A stretch of 64,000 nt of DNA from Fasciolopsis buskii. Its lineage: Eukaryota; Platyhelminthes; Trematoda; Plagiorchiida; Fasciolidae. This document shows, in pieces, positions 22,823 through 35,470 of the stretch. A model generated the notes under the pieces. That model was not told where the DNA came from and made no database searches. It was given only the letters and a program-made list of their open reading frames with translations. The stretch spans positions 256,365 to 320,364 of the forward strand of contig LUCM01002430.1 in the NCBI GenBank assembly GCA_008360955.1, read 5' to 3'. The position numbers and the translations under genes are program-made. Positions within the stretch are counted from its first letter, which is position 1; the number at the start of each line of letters is the position of its first letter.

Positions 22823-23276
22823 TTTTCTTTTTTCATGAAATAATTCATCATGTGAAATCATCGCTCAACTCACCATCAAGAAACCACGGAAGCACTGTAC
22901 AGCTGTTTCATCCTTGTTAGGAATCATCAGCAGTGCATATCGACCGCGCCCGAGCTGGGACGCGAACCCGGGACGGACGATTCTGAGTCGAACGTCTTAG
23001 CCATTACGCTACCGGGCAGGCTCTGAACGGTTTGCTGAAATTCACCACATGATGTTGCACTTATCCGCCACTGATTTGCACGGGTACTGTGCGCTAGCTC
23101 GAGCGATCGACCCCTACTGATAGATGACTTCTCCGCAGGTAGCCTAAGTACGACGAAGGCTTTGGATATGGCCTATGGCTAATGATTCCTAACAAGAATG
23201 AAACAGTTGTACAGTGCTTCCATGGTCTCTTTATGGTGAGTTGGGCGATGATATCACATGGGGAATTATTTCATGA
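22823..23276 (-). mobile_element. Inverted-arm tRNA-containing retroposon (complete copy)
   Basis: This is a unit of about 450 bp flanked by the perfect 13-bp direct repeat AGAATCCCGTTTA. Read on the minus strand, it starts with a 96-bp arm and continues through a 254-bp centre containing a tRNA-like segment. It then ends with the inverted copy of the arm and an A-rich tail (plus strand T-tract 22823-22833). The arms (22832-22927 and 23182-23277) differ at 9 of 96 aligned positions. Tail plus long target duplication are hallmarks of LINE-driven retroposition; long terminal inverted arms are not typical of SINEs. A second copy at 61400-61790 shares the same internal order, so the composite spread as a unit. 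It encodes no protein. Confidence 0.75.
22948..23017 (-). repeat. tRNA-like Pol III promoter segment inside the retroposon
   Basis: A 70-base minus-strand segment begins GCCCGGTAGCG. A-box TAGCGTAATGG is at 23001-23011 and B-box GGTTCGCGTCC at 22958-22968, 32 bases apart. GCCCG at the 5' end can pair with CGGGC at the 3' end as part of an acceptor stem; GCGT/ACGT can form a D-stem, and CCGGG/CCCAG most of a T-stem. The anticodon stem is poor. It is most simply a tRNA-derived Pol III promoter rather than a working tRNA gene. Confidence 0.65.
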
Positions 23277-23289
23277 AGAATCCCGTTTA
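23277..23289. repeat. 13-bp target-site duplication, right
   Basis: AGAATCCCGTTTA, identical to 22810-22822. Its first base overlaps the end of the right inverted arm. Confidence 0.75.
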
Positions 23290-24479
23290 GTTCATGAAAT
23301 TTTTGAGTGTGCCATTCCACTAAAGCAGTGCAGTGCATGAAAAATTAGCGGTTATACTTTTTAAAACCCCGTAACCAAGTCGAACTAGTGGGTAACTAGA
23401 AGTGAAAAATGTTGATGCAGCAAGCTGGGGTCGTGTGTGCAATAGCTAGAATGGGATGCGAATGTTTTGACCAGCCGAATTAATGGAGACTAAAGTCATC
23501 AATAAGGCGCTTGTCCAAAACCTGGCCCTGGGCATCATTCGGTCTGACTGAACACTGGGGTAATAAAAACAGCTAGCAGCTCTGTCTGTTCACACCTTGT
23601 GGAGTCGAACCGCCATATGACTGTGACCGAAGTGTTCCGCGGGATCTACAAAACTTCAGGTAGACACTCCTGTTCGGCTAACTGTCGTATCCTCCAAATT
23701 GAAGAAGCTGTAAGCGTTCGATTAGGCCTTTTTAGACACAGAAACAGTGCGTTGAGGTATTAAAGTTCCCTTGGTCTACTGCCCACCTATCCAAGGGAGG
23801 AACAGTGTCGCTTATTTTTCCCCGATCCAGAGTGAAGTTTAATTCAGACGAGTGCACCTCTTTTTCCACTTTTGACTCATACACTTCATTCAACTACCCT
23901 CTTTCCTTGTCCCGGTTGATATTAGTCATATTTGCTCTGATGTAGTTGGGTGATAACACTGAAAACGAGTTTGTTCGCCACTAGGTATTGTTCTCAAAGC
24001 ACTTTGTGAGACTATCCACATATCAAAAATGCGCATGTAGGAGAACATCCAAAAGCGTGCTAGAAGCAATTTATTTCTCCCATCCCAAAAAGGATGAAAA
24101 AGCTGTTTACTGGTTGCACGGTGGGGAGTTGAACATTGTTATCGCTTGATGAATTGAGTCATGGTAATAAAATCCCTTGTGGTTTATCCCATGTAAACCG
24201 GGAACCAATAGCTTTTAGTACAGAATCACTAGCATTACATTTTCATCAGTCCTTAATTTGAAAGGTGCTTCTACCTGAACTCAGCGATGGTGGGTCAATT
24301 AAGTCAAACCCTGGATAATTTGCGTTGGTTCCATAAACGTGAAATATATATGACAAGGCACCTATGAACCACCACTTTGATGCTATTGCATATTGCTTTT
24401 GGTGGTTTCTGCTGGTGAACAGCTTCTGATCAACTGTCGTAATTACAATGAAGTCTTATTAAGAATACTTACTGAATCC
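23290..24479. other. Featureless stretch
   Basis: No open frame over 60 codons, repeat copy or RNA signal was noticed. Confidence 0.4.
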
Positions 24480-24668
24480 AAATATATTTTATCTTCTTAC
24501 TTCTTTTTTACTTCTTTTATTATTGAAGCAACAATGTACATCGTCTTTCAGAAAAGGAGCGCTGCCAACAGAGGGCTGCCAATTGGGGAAGCTGACCGGC
24601 GGTGGCAGAATTCGAACTCGCGTCCCTCAAGTACAAACTTCGCTGCCTAACCCGCTTGACCACCGCTT
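24480..24668 (-). mobile_element. tRNA-derived SINE, copy 1
   Basis: On the minus strand it begins with a 70-base tRNA-like head (24667-24598) with A-box TGGTCAAGCGG (24652-24662) and B-box AGTTCGAATTC (24608-24618), 33 bases apart. AGCGGTG at the start pairs with CACCGCC at the end except for one position. A body of roughly 90 bases follows, with CTGTTGGCAGCGC and TACATTGTTGCTTCAA. It ends in an A-rich tail (plus-strand T-rich tract about 24484-24525). The body aligns with the repeat at 38190-38325. No target duplication could be defined. Confidence 0.6.
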
Positions 24669-25254
24669 GGTTATTTTAAATATTTGGTTCTAGACTGAGA
24701 GTAAGGTGATTCACTCATTCATTCCATTAACACAAAACCTGTTCGGGATAAATGATGAACCGTTTGGAATTTCTTGAATTTTCATGGTGGAAGAACACTC
24801 GTTCCTCCGTTAAACCTTGCAACGAAATGATGATGTGCAAAGATACGACGGGAAAAGTATGGTTTATGTCGAAGGTCTCTCCAAATTCATTGCCAAGAGC
24901 ACAGTACGGATTTTTTTAAACGGAAATAAATAATTGAATGGTTCTGTCACTCTGTTCCATTTCAGTGTACAATTGGTGCTCCCGTCAGTCGATAGCTTCT
25001 GGGACATTGTCCGTCGGGTTGTCGGTAGACCAATACTCTATGCCATAGTGGATATGATCTTCTCTTTGTACTGAAATAAATCGTCGAATAGAACCATCTC
25101 TGAACTCGTCAAGCGAAGAAAATCATGCACTCGTTCCGCAACCAGGATTAAAAGCGAGGTCAAACGATTTCCTGTTGGACGTGTTAACGCTTACGATCCC
25201 GGACAACCGAAGGGCGACTGGTCATCAGTAATCGAGTCTAATCGGCAGGTAATT

Positions 25255-25345
25255 GGTCTACACTGCGTATGCTTTCTAACAAGCACGAAATAACCACGCA
25301 ATACTTTCCTTGTTTCTTAGTGGTGAGCAGATCAAAGATGCTGCA
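25255..25345 (+). repeat. Diverged fragment of the inverted-arm retroposon
   Basis: Aligns on the plus strand with the 3' arm of the 22.8-kb element: CTAACAAG, GAAA, ACTTTCC, then TTTCT.A.TGGTGAG in the same order and spacing. The tRNA-like centre is not recognisable upstream. Confidence 0.4.
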
Positions 25346-26096
25346 GAGCGAATAACTTTGTGATCTACATGCTGTCCTAATGCGGGGAGTGATAATCTTT
25401 ACTTCACTCTGTTAGCTTCGTAACATGCTAAGGGCCGATGAATTCGTCGAAGTGACGTGAATGACTATTGTTCATCGTTTGGTTCTCCTGGCTTAAAGTC
25501 TGCTGAGTGAAAAGCCTACATTTCGTGCGAACAGTTCACACTGGTTTAATTGCTTATTATTAAACAGCCCTCATCTACCGAGGTGGAGAGGATGTAGGTT
25601 CTCCACATGTTGGTTGAAACTATGTTTAATAAACATCTTCCTTTCGGACAAAAACACTTATACGATCTTTACTTTGTCATAATGAGTTTTCCCAACCGTA
25701 CCTCATTTGCGAAACTGGACGATGCAATTAGTGTAACATTGTAAATTATTCGGGTTTTCCGAAATCAGTAAAATAAACGCTAATTTAGCGAAAATCTTTC
25801 GGACTGATAATCCCTGGGGACAAGAGTTGACGTTTTTCGTCCGTTCTCCGACGCACTGTAGAACTCCAGTGAATTAAATATAATTTTCTTGTTTCTCATA
25901 GCAGTTTATGAGTTTGTTTTCTCCCACTCTTGTGCTTTTCCTGACTGCTGGACAGCCTACAACCACTGCTGGTCACAGTGACAACAAACTACGACCAATT
26001 GGGCCAAAAAAAACAAAGATAATCAAATTTTGCACAGGCGAAATAGGGTTTCATTGATCCCTGCATCATTTTGCGAGTGAAAATAAAAAATACTGG

Positions 26097-26099
<3 letters not shown>
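25346..26099. other. Featureless stretch
   Basis: Nothing supportable on either strand. Confidence 0.4.
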
Positions 26100-26136
<37 letters not shown>

Positions 26137-26138
26137 AC
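26100..26138. repeat. (CA)n microsatellite
   Basis: CA repeat with a single interruption at about 26129-26130. Confidence 0.95.
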
Positions 26139-26568
26139 GATTCTCTGGGGCACGAAAATGTCCCTTAAACTATTGGATTCCAGGTGCTAATTGATTTTGA
26201 ATGTTCCGATGAAAACTGACCACCTTGCAAGGATGGAGTATGGCAGCTGAAACGATTTGCAAACGGCACATTTTTCACCAGTTTAACACATTCACAAGTT
26301 GTCTCTGAGTCAGTCGCATGATTGTTTAACTTTACATTTGTGAGGTCGATTTCACAATCTGCCTCAGTGTCAGTTGATTTTCAGAAAATACTGGATTGCT
26401 TCGAAAACGATGAGCAAGATCCGATTAGTCGTAACTTGCCTCATTGCCTCATTCGCATATCTCTAGCCAATAGCTAAGCAGGGAGCTTCCTTCTCTGTCT
26501 ACAGAATTAACCGACGAATAAGGTTCACTCTTATTACACAAGGCTGTGTGGGTTCATTTTTACGTTTC

Positions 26569-26631
26569 GTCTCTCTCTCTCTCTCTCTCGTTCTACCCCC
26601 CTCTTTCTCCCTTTCTTTCTTAAGGTCAAGA
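26569..26631. repeat. (TC)n and polypyrimidine tract
   Basis: Ten TC units followed by an almost pure pyrimidine run (TTCTACCCCCCTC, then TTTCTCCC and TTTCTTTCTT). It is followed shortly by AAGGTC rather than a clean AG exon boundary, so I do not read it as a splice acceptor. Confidence 0.85.
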
Positions 26632-26937
26632 GGTCGTCTGACAATCGTTGGCAGATATGTGAGGTTCAGTGATCAATCAGTAGACGAAATCAGTCACAGA
26701 TTTTTGTTTCGCGATTTAACTGATACTTTCGAAAATTTACGTAATTACTTCATAATTCACTTTCGACAGTCTCTGCTATCAATCGTGAAATGACGCCACT
26801 TTGGTTTGACCACTGTTCACTACATGGATTCCGTTTATCCGGAAGAAAGTGCACTCACGCACATGGAGCAGAGGAGTACTGTGCATGTCAGATTCATGTT
26901 ATGAATCATCGGCGGTATGTGCCCGTCATGCCTGCAG

Positions 26938-26940
<3 letters not shown>

Positions 26941-26971
<31 letters not shown>
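26941..26971. repeat. (AC)15 microsatellite
   Basis: Uninterrupted AC dinucleotides, the second such array within 850 bases. Confidence 0.95.
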
Positions 26972-26974
<3 letters not shown>

Positions 26975-29900
26975 TTTACGATTGCATTTAGAATTCAGCT
27001 GAATATGCACTCTTTAGTGTATTGAACACATGTCGTAAATAACCCCACTGTAACGGCACTGAAACCTATAGAGCCGTATTTATGCAATCCGCTAATAACA
27101 ACCTACCTGTTTCACAACCCTCTGGGTGTCTGGTCAATCTACTTGGCGGACGTTGGTGAATAGAAGAAAGACGGATCAGGAACCACAGAAAATGCCAAAA
27201 AAAAACGGAGAGGAATAACAGATCAGCCCCGTTTTTACATTAAAGTTGATTGTAAACCAAGTCCGATAATAGACTTAACTGTTGCTAGCCCACGCGTTCT
27301 TTCCGTGTCCTATCATAGTCCTTGCCTGTTTGTCTCTAGCCTCGAGCCAGTTCACGGCATTAGTCGTTGCATTCGAATCGCTCTCACAACACACCCCCAT
27401 TTGTAGTCGGAGCTACGAATCCATATGAAATTGCTTTCAAACCGAAGATATTACACTATTCACATTGACCCCAAACAGGAAATTCGGTGAGAAATCGAGT
27501 CGAACAGTAGCTTGTTAAGATTCCTGAACACCTAATGAAATACCGAGTGGGATGGCGCGACTTTCGCAGCGGAAAGAATGGCTAATTCCATTAATTTGTT
27601 ATGGCAACTTGCGTCTGTCTGCGGGGATGAAAAACTGTACGACCTATTTGGTTTCCCAAAAATTGTGGTAGACATATTGGAGTCATTCTTTGTAAGTGGG
27701 TTGATTGCTCGTTGGCTGACACCAATGACGTTGTCATCGTCATGGTGAGTTCAGTTCTCTTGGATGGTAATTTCCAATTGGACTCGAAAACAGAATCTGT
27801 GGTGTCTCAAATTTTATCTATTGGAAATGGTGTAAATCCATCCCTTTTCTCCCAAACATGTTCCATTTCAACAAAGTAAACCCTGACTAAACCTCCATTT
27901 ATAGTGCAAACTCCGGTTTCTCAGCGTGCATCGCTGTCTTATCAAAGGTTGTGTTGCACTCGTACGTAGAGAGGTTTCAGATAACAACCATACTACGAGC
28001 AGTAAACACTACTTATTCTTGTCTCCCCCGTGACTCTGTCCAAGCAACGGGGGTTTTGTGATGCCCACTAAGATCAAAAAGACCCGGATACAATTAAAAC
28101 CGAACATTGTCTTGGAGACATTACTTGTGACAGTGGTAGATCGACCTACGGTGGTCACATCCACTGCCGAATCTGAATGTCCACATGCACCAAGGAATGA
28201 ATTACGACAATTACTATAAGAAAACGGATCGAATTTGTAAATTTGTACAATTCAAGATCATATGTTCATTTCCCATTGCAAGTATTAGCATGTGAAAAAA
28301 GAAGCAAATGACTAGTTCATGATAAGTCATCAGTCACAGTGCCTACATTCTTGGATAGTTTCATGATCTACCACCAAACGATGTTTTTCGACGAGTACTC
28401 AGAAATACAAATGAATCACCTAGTCAATTGATGAGATTTCCGTTGGGAGCTGATCAATTCATTTTCATTCTTCAATTGTTTTGCCCGTAGATGTGCCTGT
28501 TGTTTTCGGATATTTCGTATAATTCACAGATTGGTCCACTCTCATTTTCACTTGCATGTGGACCGAGTAAGCCCCGGAAAAACCCAAAGCGTTTTTCTTC
28601 AACCGGGAGATGAGATCACAAATTCCCTCGGCAATCAGTTGATGACTCTAACAATTATCAGTGGGATGATGTCCTCTTCCCGTGTTTAGCTGTCTTTTAA
28701 ACCTAAAACGACGAAGATGCAAAATAAGGCCCGACTTCTAATAAAAAGTTAATAAACTTTCTACTTTTTCACCAAAATCTGTTGAAGGTCTGTGGTAGGT
28801 GCGTTTCCTCCAAATTTTGCTAATGTTCGACAATCGACCCCCTGTTCCCAGGTACACAGACGTAATTCGAGGAAAAAAGGACAAACTGCCAGTATACACT
28901 TCTCGAATGGGGCTTCAGAGGTGATCATTTTGAAGAAGTCAACTTGATTACACTCGAATGTTGAGGACAAGATCTATTCAACGAGATCAAAATATATACT
29001 GTGTAACACTGATCCTAGGTGGTAATAGTCACTGTCATTACCACATGAACATGTTTGAAGTGCGCACCAGAAACTGTTGGGATTTGCACAGAGTTAACTA
29101 CTCGCAATCAACAATCAGTTCATGCAATGCAAATAAGACCTGTCTTTTAAGAATAGTCCGAAAATATCTATAAATTTGGGATCGAACAGGAGCTTCCTCG
29201 TGTCGAATGAGACGGAGTGTCCAAAACTTTGCAAACTAGCGGAAATATGCTTCGCCTTCGGCGGAATACGTTACTTTGCGGTGGGTAGTTGACAGACAGA
29301 ACATGGATCCTGTTCTTTTCCAGAGGGTTTATCAGTGCACTGTTACCTTTTAGGTCTGGCGGAAGCATTTACTACCCTACCCTCGTTGTTTTGATCTTCC
29401 CTAAAGTAACTTCAGAGTGTGGTTTTCGATTTGTCGTCTTTGTCCGCATAATCTCATCTTGACAAGCGTCTATATGGTGCGAGATGAAGGGGATGTGCAC
29501 CGCACCTTGAGGAGGGTAGAATTCGTCTTAGCTCGTCCTAGCCATGCATCTTCAGTTATATCTCTCTCCTGGTCGCTGTCTCATATTCGCACTAACTCTA
29601 GTGAGAAAAGTCGAATCTAGTAGACAAAAGACATTCACTTGTTAGTCAAAATAAAATAATTTATAATAATATTCTATGGTTAACACTCAGAGATTGCCCC
29701 GCTTATGAACGGGTGCAATCAGTGACGTGTCATCATCGTACATTGATCTCTGACCAGGGCATTTCTTGTGGCGAGTAAATATCAACCATTCTCAACGGGT
29801 TGTTTGCGATTTTCTTAAAGTAATTCAGGTTTCCGTAGAGAATGGTAATTGTTATTCTATGTCATTTCTGGAATGGAAATGGGTAACACATTCATAAAAA

Positions 29901-32843
29901 TGATAAAACGATTAACGCCCACCAAAAGTTTGGTGGATTCACAAGAGTGTGTTTCACTTGCTCTCTGCCCTGTTTTTACAGTGGTGATACTCGACAGGTC
30001 TTCTTTCAACCTTTAAAACCGTATTACAATAGCTCCGGTCAAATGTTGGCATACGGAGTGATGGAGGATCACGTCCGTATGGACACCTGGCCGTTCTGCT
30101 TATTTTACTTTTTCTGTAGTTTCTAGTGGTGAGATGACGAAACTGTCCACTCATTCGTGTGAACCGTTTTGTTTCGGCAGTTATTTTTCCCGTAGTCCCC
30201 CGGAAGAAATGGGAATGCACCGTCTAAGCGCACCCAGTCTACCGACGAAATGAGTTTCGGTTTTGGGGACATGTTGACGTGTCTTCAATGTCAAAGGTTG
30301 GGCTTCAAGACCCGCTGTTGATGCTGTTATTATCCTGTTGATTTACATACTGCGACCGACAAATAAAAGCCGTACGGCAGTTGCGATATGCTCCGCTGAC
30401 TAAAATGACCGTTTTGATTGTACCGGGTGGACCACAATGCTGTTTGTTCTTCCGAATTCAGATGTCGAGCCCTCCCCCACTTCATTTCTCTGCCAATTGG
30501 TTGCTTTTGTAACAGTTACCATCAGTACAATGGTACACATTGCGCATTTTACTAACTTTTACTCTTCGTTCCATCGAACTGCCCCGGCATCCTCATTTAT
30601 ATCTCCGGTGCGCATATTTCCCATCCCCATTAACTTCGACCCCCCCCCGGGACTTTCTTATTGAATTCATAGATGAGGTTCTGTTTCTCGTTTGTCACGT
30701 TGCTTTAACTTACCCTTTCCGACCTTGGGAAATGAAATCTTGGGGTTTTCTGCAAGGTTCACTGTGCACCGTTGTGAAAACCCGTTATCTCACAAGAAAA
30801 GCTCCCAGTACTTCACATTAAAAGATACACGTGAAAACCAACTAAGTGGGAGCAGCCGAATCGCTAAGATTTGACGAAATACCCCTGTCTGATATTCAAC
30901 CGAAGCTTTACCGGACCACACTGTTACTAAATTCAGATATTCATTTTTTCAGGTATGGTTTCTAGGATTTCATTCTGCACAAACCTATCCCATTAAGTGC
31001 CTTATTTTTTCCTCTTGTACTCCGCTAAACTCACCTCACCCGCCCCCACCTTAGCATTACTGTTCCAGGTTCGTTGTCGAATGATTTAAAAGGAATTTCG
31101 CCATCACTTAATCACGTATTTTGAAGTGGCATACTCCAACTTCAATTCCTAGAGTTCACTGGTTTTCCAACTCAGCAAAACTTGTCAGACGGTTTCCACA
31201 AATTTGTTGGCCGATTCTGCTCACCGTATTCACGAGCATCTGGTGGAATATATTTTCTGTTCCATATAGCAATCAAATCATTTGCAAATTTTAGCAAACA
31301 CGGGAGTGGCTTCTGACTGTTTTGGATTGACCCGAAATTTTTCAAAACTCCGGAAGACAACATGCAAGCATAACGATGAATTTTGGTCTTTATGTACTAA
31401 ATCTGAAGCGATCCTGACACTGGGGTCAGTTAAGGAACCTGAGTTTTCAACCGTTTCAACAGGAAGTCATAACTTAATTTCAACGAGCGGGAGCCAAACG
31501 GGATTTTGGTAGTTGAAGTGGACAAAATTCGCGACCATGTGGCTTCGGGCTTCGAACGGATTTCCTAGCGCAAATTTGCAGATTTATTGTTATTTAGGTA
31601 CTTCGTTGGGGAATTTCTCGCAGTCGAACGTGATCTTCGATGGGTAGCTTCACATTCATGTGTGCAGTTGAGTTTACGGCGTTTTCACCGTTCCCCAACG
31701 ACGAAGTTTTTGGCTAATTCCGAAACAAGAATATTACAAGCCTTAGGAATCTTCCATAGGAACCAGCCATTTGGTTTCTGTATTGACTATATTATTTATT
31801 TCATTTTGGACACTTCTTATTGTTAAGGCTGAGAGCTAGTAGGACAGAACGACGACTCTGGGAATCAATTTATCAGACACTAGCACGTGTTATTTAAATG
31901 TAAGCCAAAGTATACGGCGTGGGCAGCTGATTGGTCGATTGACGATCAACCAGAACTTAGTACTCATTAATGTGATTGGTTCGGTACTCGGCTAATGTAA
32001 CATGCGATTAACACAAAACCAATGGAAAGGAAGATATCGTTAAATGTATACGTGATCGTCTTTGTAATAGTTACTTGGTTATATGAAGGGCGAATATCCT
32101 TGTTCAAGGAATGCATCAAGCTGCCACGTGATTTGGCCTGAGTTAAAGCGGTTTGAGTGGCACTTCTCACTGAGGCTCAATATATTGTAATAGTTCTAAA
32201 TATGATACAGCAAATTTCCCAATGCACTGTTTCTGAGTATCACTAGCACTTTGTTTGCTATATCTTTTTTATATTCTAAACTGTTGATTTATGAATTTCG
32301 ACTACTGCCATCAATGTTTTCTGGAGATGCCTTCGGAAAACTCTACTGAATAGAACATTTAGCATTTGGGATAATTTTGGATTTTCCTATGGGGTGTCCT
32401 TTACTATGTATCCAAACAGAATTTCGGACGAGCACACATGCACAATCAAACTGATTTTACTCCGAACCGGATCGCCTTATAGGTACCATACAGATGACCA
32501 AACACGATCTGAAGTGTTGACGTAAAGTTGACACACACGTAAATATTTAGACAAGTTCTGCTGTGGTCCCACTTTGCTCCCACTTTACACTGTCTATTTT
32601 TCTGGTAGTAAAAGCTATACCCTCTCCAGAAAATCCTAAAACTGACGTAATTGGGATAGGTCACCGAGTGAATAATTACAGAATTCAAATGACTACTTGA
32701 ATGGAATATTCGCCAGAAATCAGCTCTAGAGGAGGAGTAAATCAATGACCGTTTGCACCTGTCCGTGACTCATACACAGCAAACCGTTTTCGGGCTCATC
32801 ATGATCACCAGTTCACTTGTGTGACAGGTGCCAGCTGTGTTCG
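26972..32843. other. Long stretch without supported genes
   Basis: Unrecognised frames of 60-95 codons on both strands (for example 30540-30821 and 29954-30220 minus). None has family motifs. No repeat shared with other parts of the window was noticed. Confidence 0.4.
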
Positions 32844-32866
32844 GTGTGTGTGTGTGTGTGTGTGTG
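32844..32866. repeat. (GT)n microsatellite
   Basis: About eleven GT units. It is complementary to the (CA)n array 108 bases downstream. Confidence 0.95.
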
Positions 32867-32968
32867 CCACCTCCGGGTCCATGCCCTGAAACAACACTGT
32901 CGAGCAGTGATTCATGTCAAATTTCTGCGCAAACAGGATTCCCCAGCCTACTGCACACAGACATACAT

Positions 32969-32974
<6 letters not shown>

Positions 32975-33009
<35 letters not shown>
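32975..33009. repeat. (CA)n microsatellite
   Basis: About seventeen CA units. With the GT array at 32844-32866 it forms a potential 22-24-bp stem. The open frames across it are repeat artefacts. Confidence 0.95.
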
Positions 33010-33011
<2 letters not shown>

Positions 33012-33849
33012 GTCCCAACCACGGACAATCCGGAGGTTAATGGTGATTCACCATTCCCAAAGTAACTTTCAAGATCAGTAAATTATTAAGTCTCAAGCAA
33101 TGTGAGGTAAAGTAACAGTGATCATGGCTGGCCATGTTAACCCCACCGCAGTCCTCGCGACAACAGATGTACGTGCTTACATCGACACATGCATGCATAC
33201 AAAAGTACATGTATATGGATAGGTACATACAGGTAAACGTTCGTGTGAAAGAATTGCGGCAGCAACCGGTGCTACTAAACGACAGTAGTCAACCCTCAGA
33301 ATGCACCACCATCTGGAACCGTGATGCGCGCCGAAGTTAACCCATGCATCAATGCGCACATGGACAGTAGATGGTTAGGAGGCATAAGAACACAAATTGT
33401 TGAAATACTCGGCGGGAAGGAACTGCTCGGTTGACCGCTCCAGTGTGGGGAGGGGGCATTATTGCCCAACTCAAATTAATTGTTGTCATCGCGACTTACT
33501 GAGATATGCTTTGATTCAATCACTGAGACCAAACTTCGGGAATTGATGATAAAAGGGGACCGTCGTTCTCCAGAAGTTAATGCGGTCACATCAGGCACCT
33601 GGGACCAACAGCCTGTCCACCGTACGTGTTTTGGAAACCGTTTGCCCTCGAAACGCTCCACCATAAACGCACCAATGCCTGCCAAGTTAGTGGGAGGAAG
33701 AGTGATAAAACATAACCGGGAAAATGTATGGAGCGATTTGTTGGTTTAAAAATGAGAAACGACAAAACTGAAAGGTCCGGCTAGTTAACTTTTCACAATC
33801 CCCCGCAATTGCAAGTGTGCGCGCCACTCCGTACAGTCTGAGACTGTGT

Positions 33850-34330
33850 CCGACTTCTTCATTCATCCATTAGTACAGCCATTAAGATTACATCAAGGTG
33901 CTCTGCACTGAGTTGCATCACCCATTGTCTCCAACCTTCGTTTGGGGGTGGATCTCATGGGTCCCAGCAGGTAGGCCAACTGCACCTATACGAACTAGTC
34001 CCATGTAATCCATTGGCCACTTCGAACCATCTCCTAAACATCACCTGTCGCGAAGACCAGTTTAAAACGAGACAGCCATTCTGCGGGCATTGCGCATAAC
34101 CTATCCCAACCACCTCAGCCTATTCACTTTCAGTATCTATTCTAGTGACTGGACCCCGGTACTTAGAAACTTACATCTAAACTGAGTTACATACAAAAGT
34201 CTCCCGCCATATTCTGCAATTCTACGAAAGTCTTTGCATATCTTATGCTCCCAACGGCCATGTTTGTGAGGAGTAGAGCAGAACCAACCTCACTGTGGCT
34301 GCGTAAACTCAACCTCTGAATAGTAACCGA
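33850..34330 (-). pseudogene. LINE C-terminal region fossil
   Basis: NRLRWLG (34103-34125) followed by a decayed VMR.A.R...V segment matches the 'LRWLGHVLRMP..R.PR' motif. VGLPAGTHEIHPQT near 33940-33975 matches the 'CRLPGWGPRD....W..TL.DM' tail. The segment expected to read 'R.VLLYG.ETW..R' is barely visible near 34215-34290. Confidence 0.65.
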
Positions 34331-35470
34331 ATGTCATGCCGTCGTCACAGATGCCTCAGACTATTGATCACCAATCGGGTCTTCTGTATGTGCGAAGGGA
34401 CTTCTTCCGATAAAGTACCACCAGGTGAGATACAATTATTTAAACAAATAGATATATCCACTTTGCCCATTAATCCCCGGGCTCTAAGGTTCGCTTTTGA
34501 GCCACTTCAATCCCGCACTTTATACTTCCCATGTGCAAAACAAATACCAAAAATACATACACTGTCCACCAAACGACAGAGATAAACTTGCGAATTATTT
34601 GAATATTCACTCAATAGCACAATATCTTCCCCATATTCTGCGTCAGATGGTTTCTTGTCCGAACAAATATCAGTGTCATTATTCTCACGTGAGAATAGGG
34701 TAGTCTTCATAGCCATTTCAAAGAAGAATTTAAAAACGAACGGTGAAAGGGATCAGCTCTGACTAACACCATTCTCGTGGTGCACTGGGGTGAAATATCT
34801 CCATGAGCGCGAACTTGGCCTCGGGTATTCGCGTACAGATAGTGGATAAGTTAAATGAATATCACTCGCACGCCTTTCAGTGAGAGACAGTGCCAAGAAA
34901 CTGCACGATCGATTCAGTCGAAAGCCTCTTTCAAATCAAGAAAAAACAAAAACGCGCGGAATACTTGACTGTTTTTTTAAAATTTGCCGCAAATGAGAAT
35001 TTGGTCAATGCAACCCCGACCAAGACGGAAGCAGTTTTGATTCTCAAGCATACATCTTTCTCGAGTACTAAATAATCGGCGGAGAATGATGCCTGCGAAC
35101 AGTTTCAACGTAATGCCTACCAAGCTAATTCCTGTATGGTTTTCACCTGAGGATCTATCACCCTTCTTGTTAATTGGCACAGTCACGAACTCACACCTGT
35201 GCTAAGGTACATCTTCCCTTTCCCAGACGGATCTCAGGAGTTCTGTTAACTCCGATGTTGACACTTTGCCACCATCCTTGAAGTAGGATGGCAACAGTCC
35301 ACCTGGTCCGGCTGCTTAATGACTTTTAGGCAAACCTATCCTCCTGATTGCCTCCGTATCCGATGGAGGACTGGTAACCACCTGCATAGGTTCATTTGCA
35401 GTTAGAAGTGGATGGCCTATTGAGGCTGTGGGCCAACCAAGCTACTCCCTAAAGTGTTCTGCCCAACGTT
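34331..35470 (-). pseudogene. LINE reverse transcriptase fossil
   Basis: Reading the minus strand from 35470: EHFREQLGWP, then AAGPGGLLPSYFKDGG (usual 'AAGPDGLP..LFK.GG'), then VPINKKGDRSSGENHTGISL and NCFRLGRGCIDQIL (fingers and palm motifs). A decayed FLDLKAAFDSVDR-like region follows near 34930. The active-site box reads AEYGEDIVLL at 34624-34635 where YADD is expected. The piece NNCISPGGTLSEE near 34410-34450 and INSLRHL near 34350 complete the thumb region. There are at least four frame changes and several stops. Confidence 0.8.

Noticed and set aside
22948..23017. Functional tRNA gene
   Set aside because: The anticodon stem is poor, it lies inside a mobile unit with a second copy, and box spacing alone is not enough.
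24598..24667. Functional tRNA gene
   Set aside because: Although the acceptor ends nearly pair, no 7-base anticodon loop forms, and the segment is fused to a SINE body shared with 38190-38325.
26569..26631. Polypyrimidine tract as a splice acceptor
   Set aside because: No clean AG boundary followed by a recognisable coding frame.
32805..33065. Open frames on both strands across the GT/CA arrays
   Set aside because: Dipeptide-repeat translations of microsatellites.
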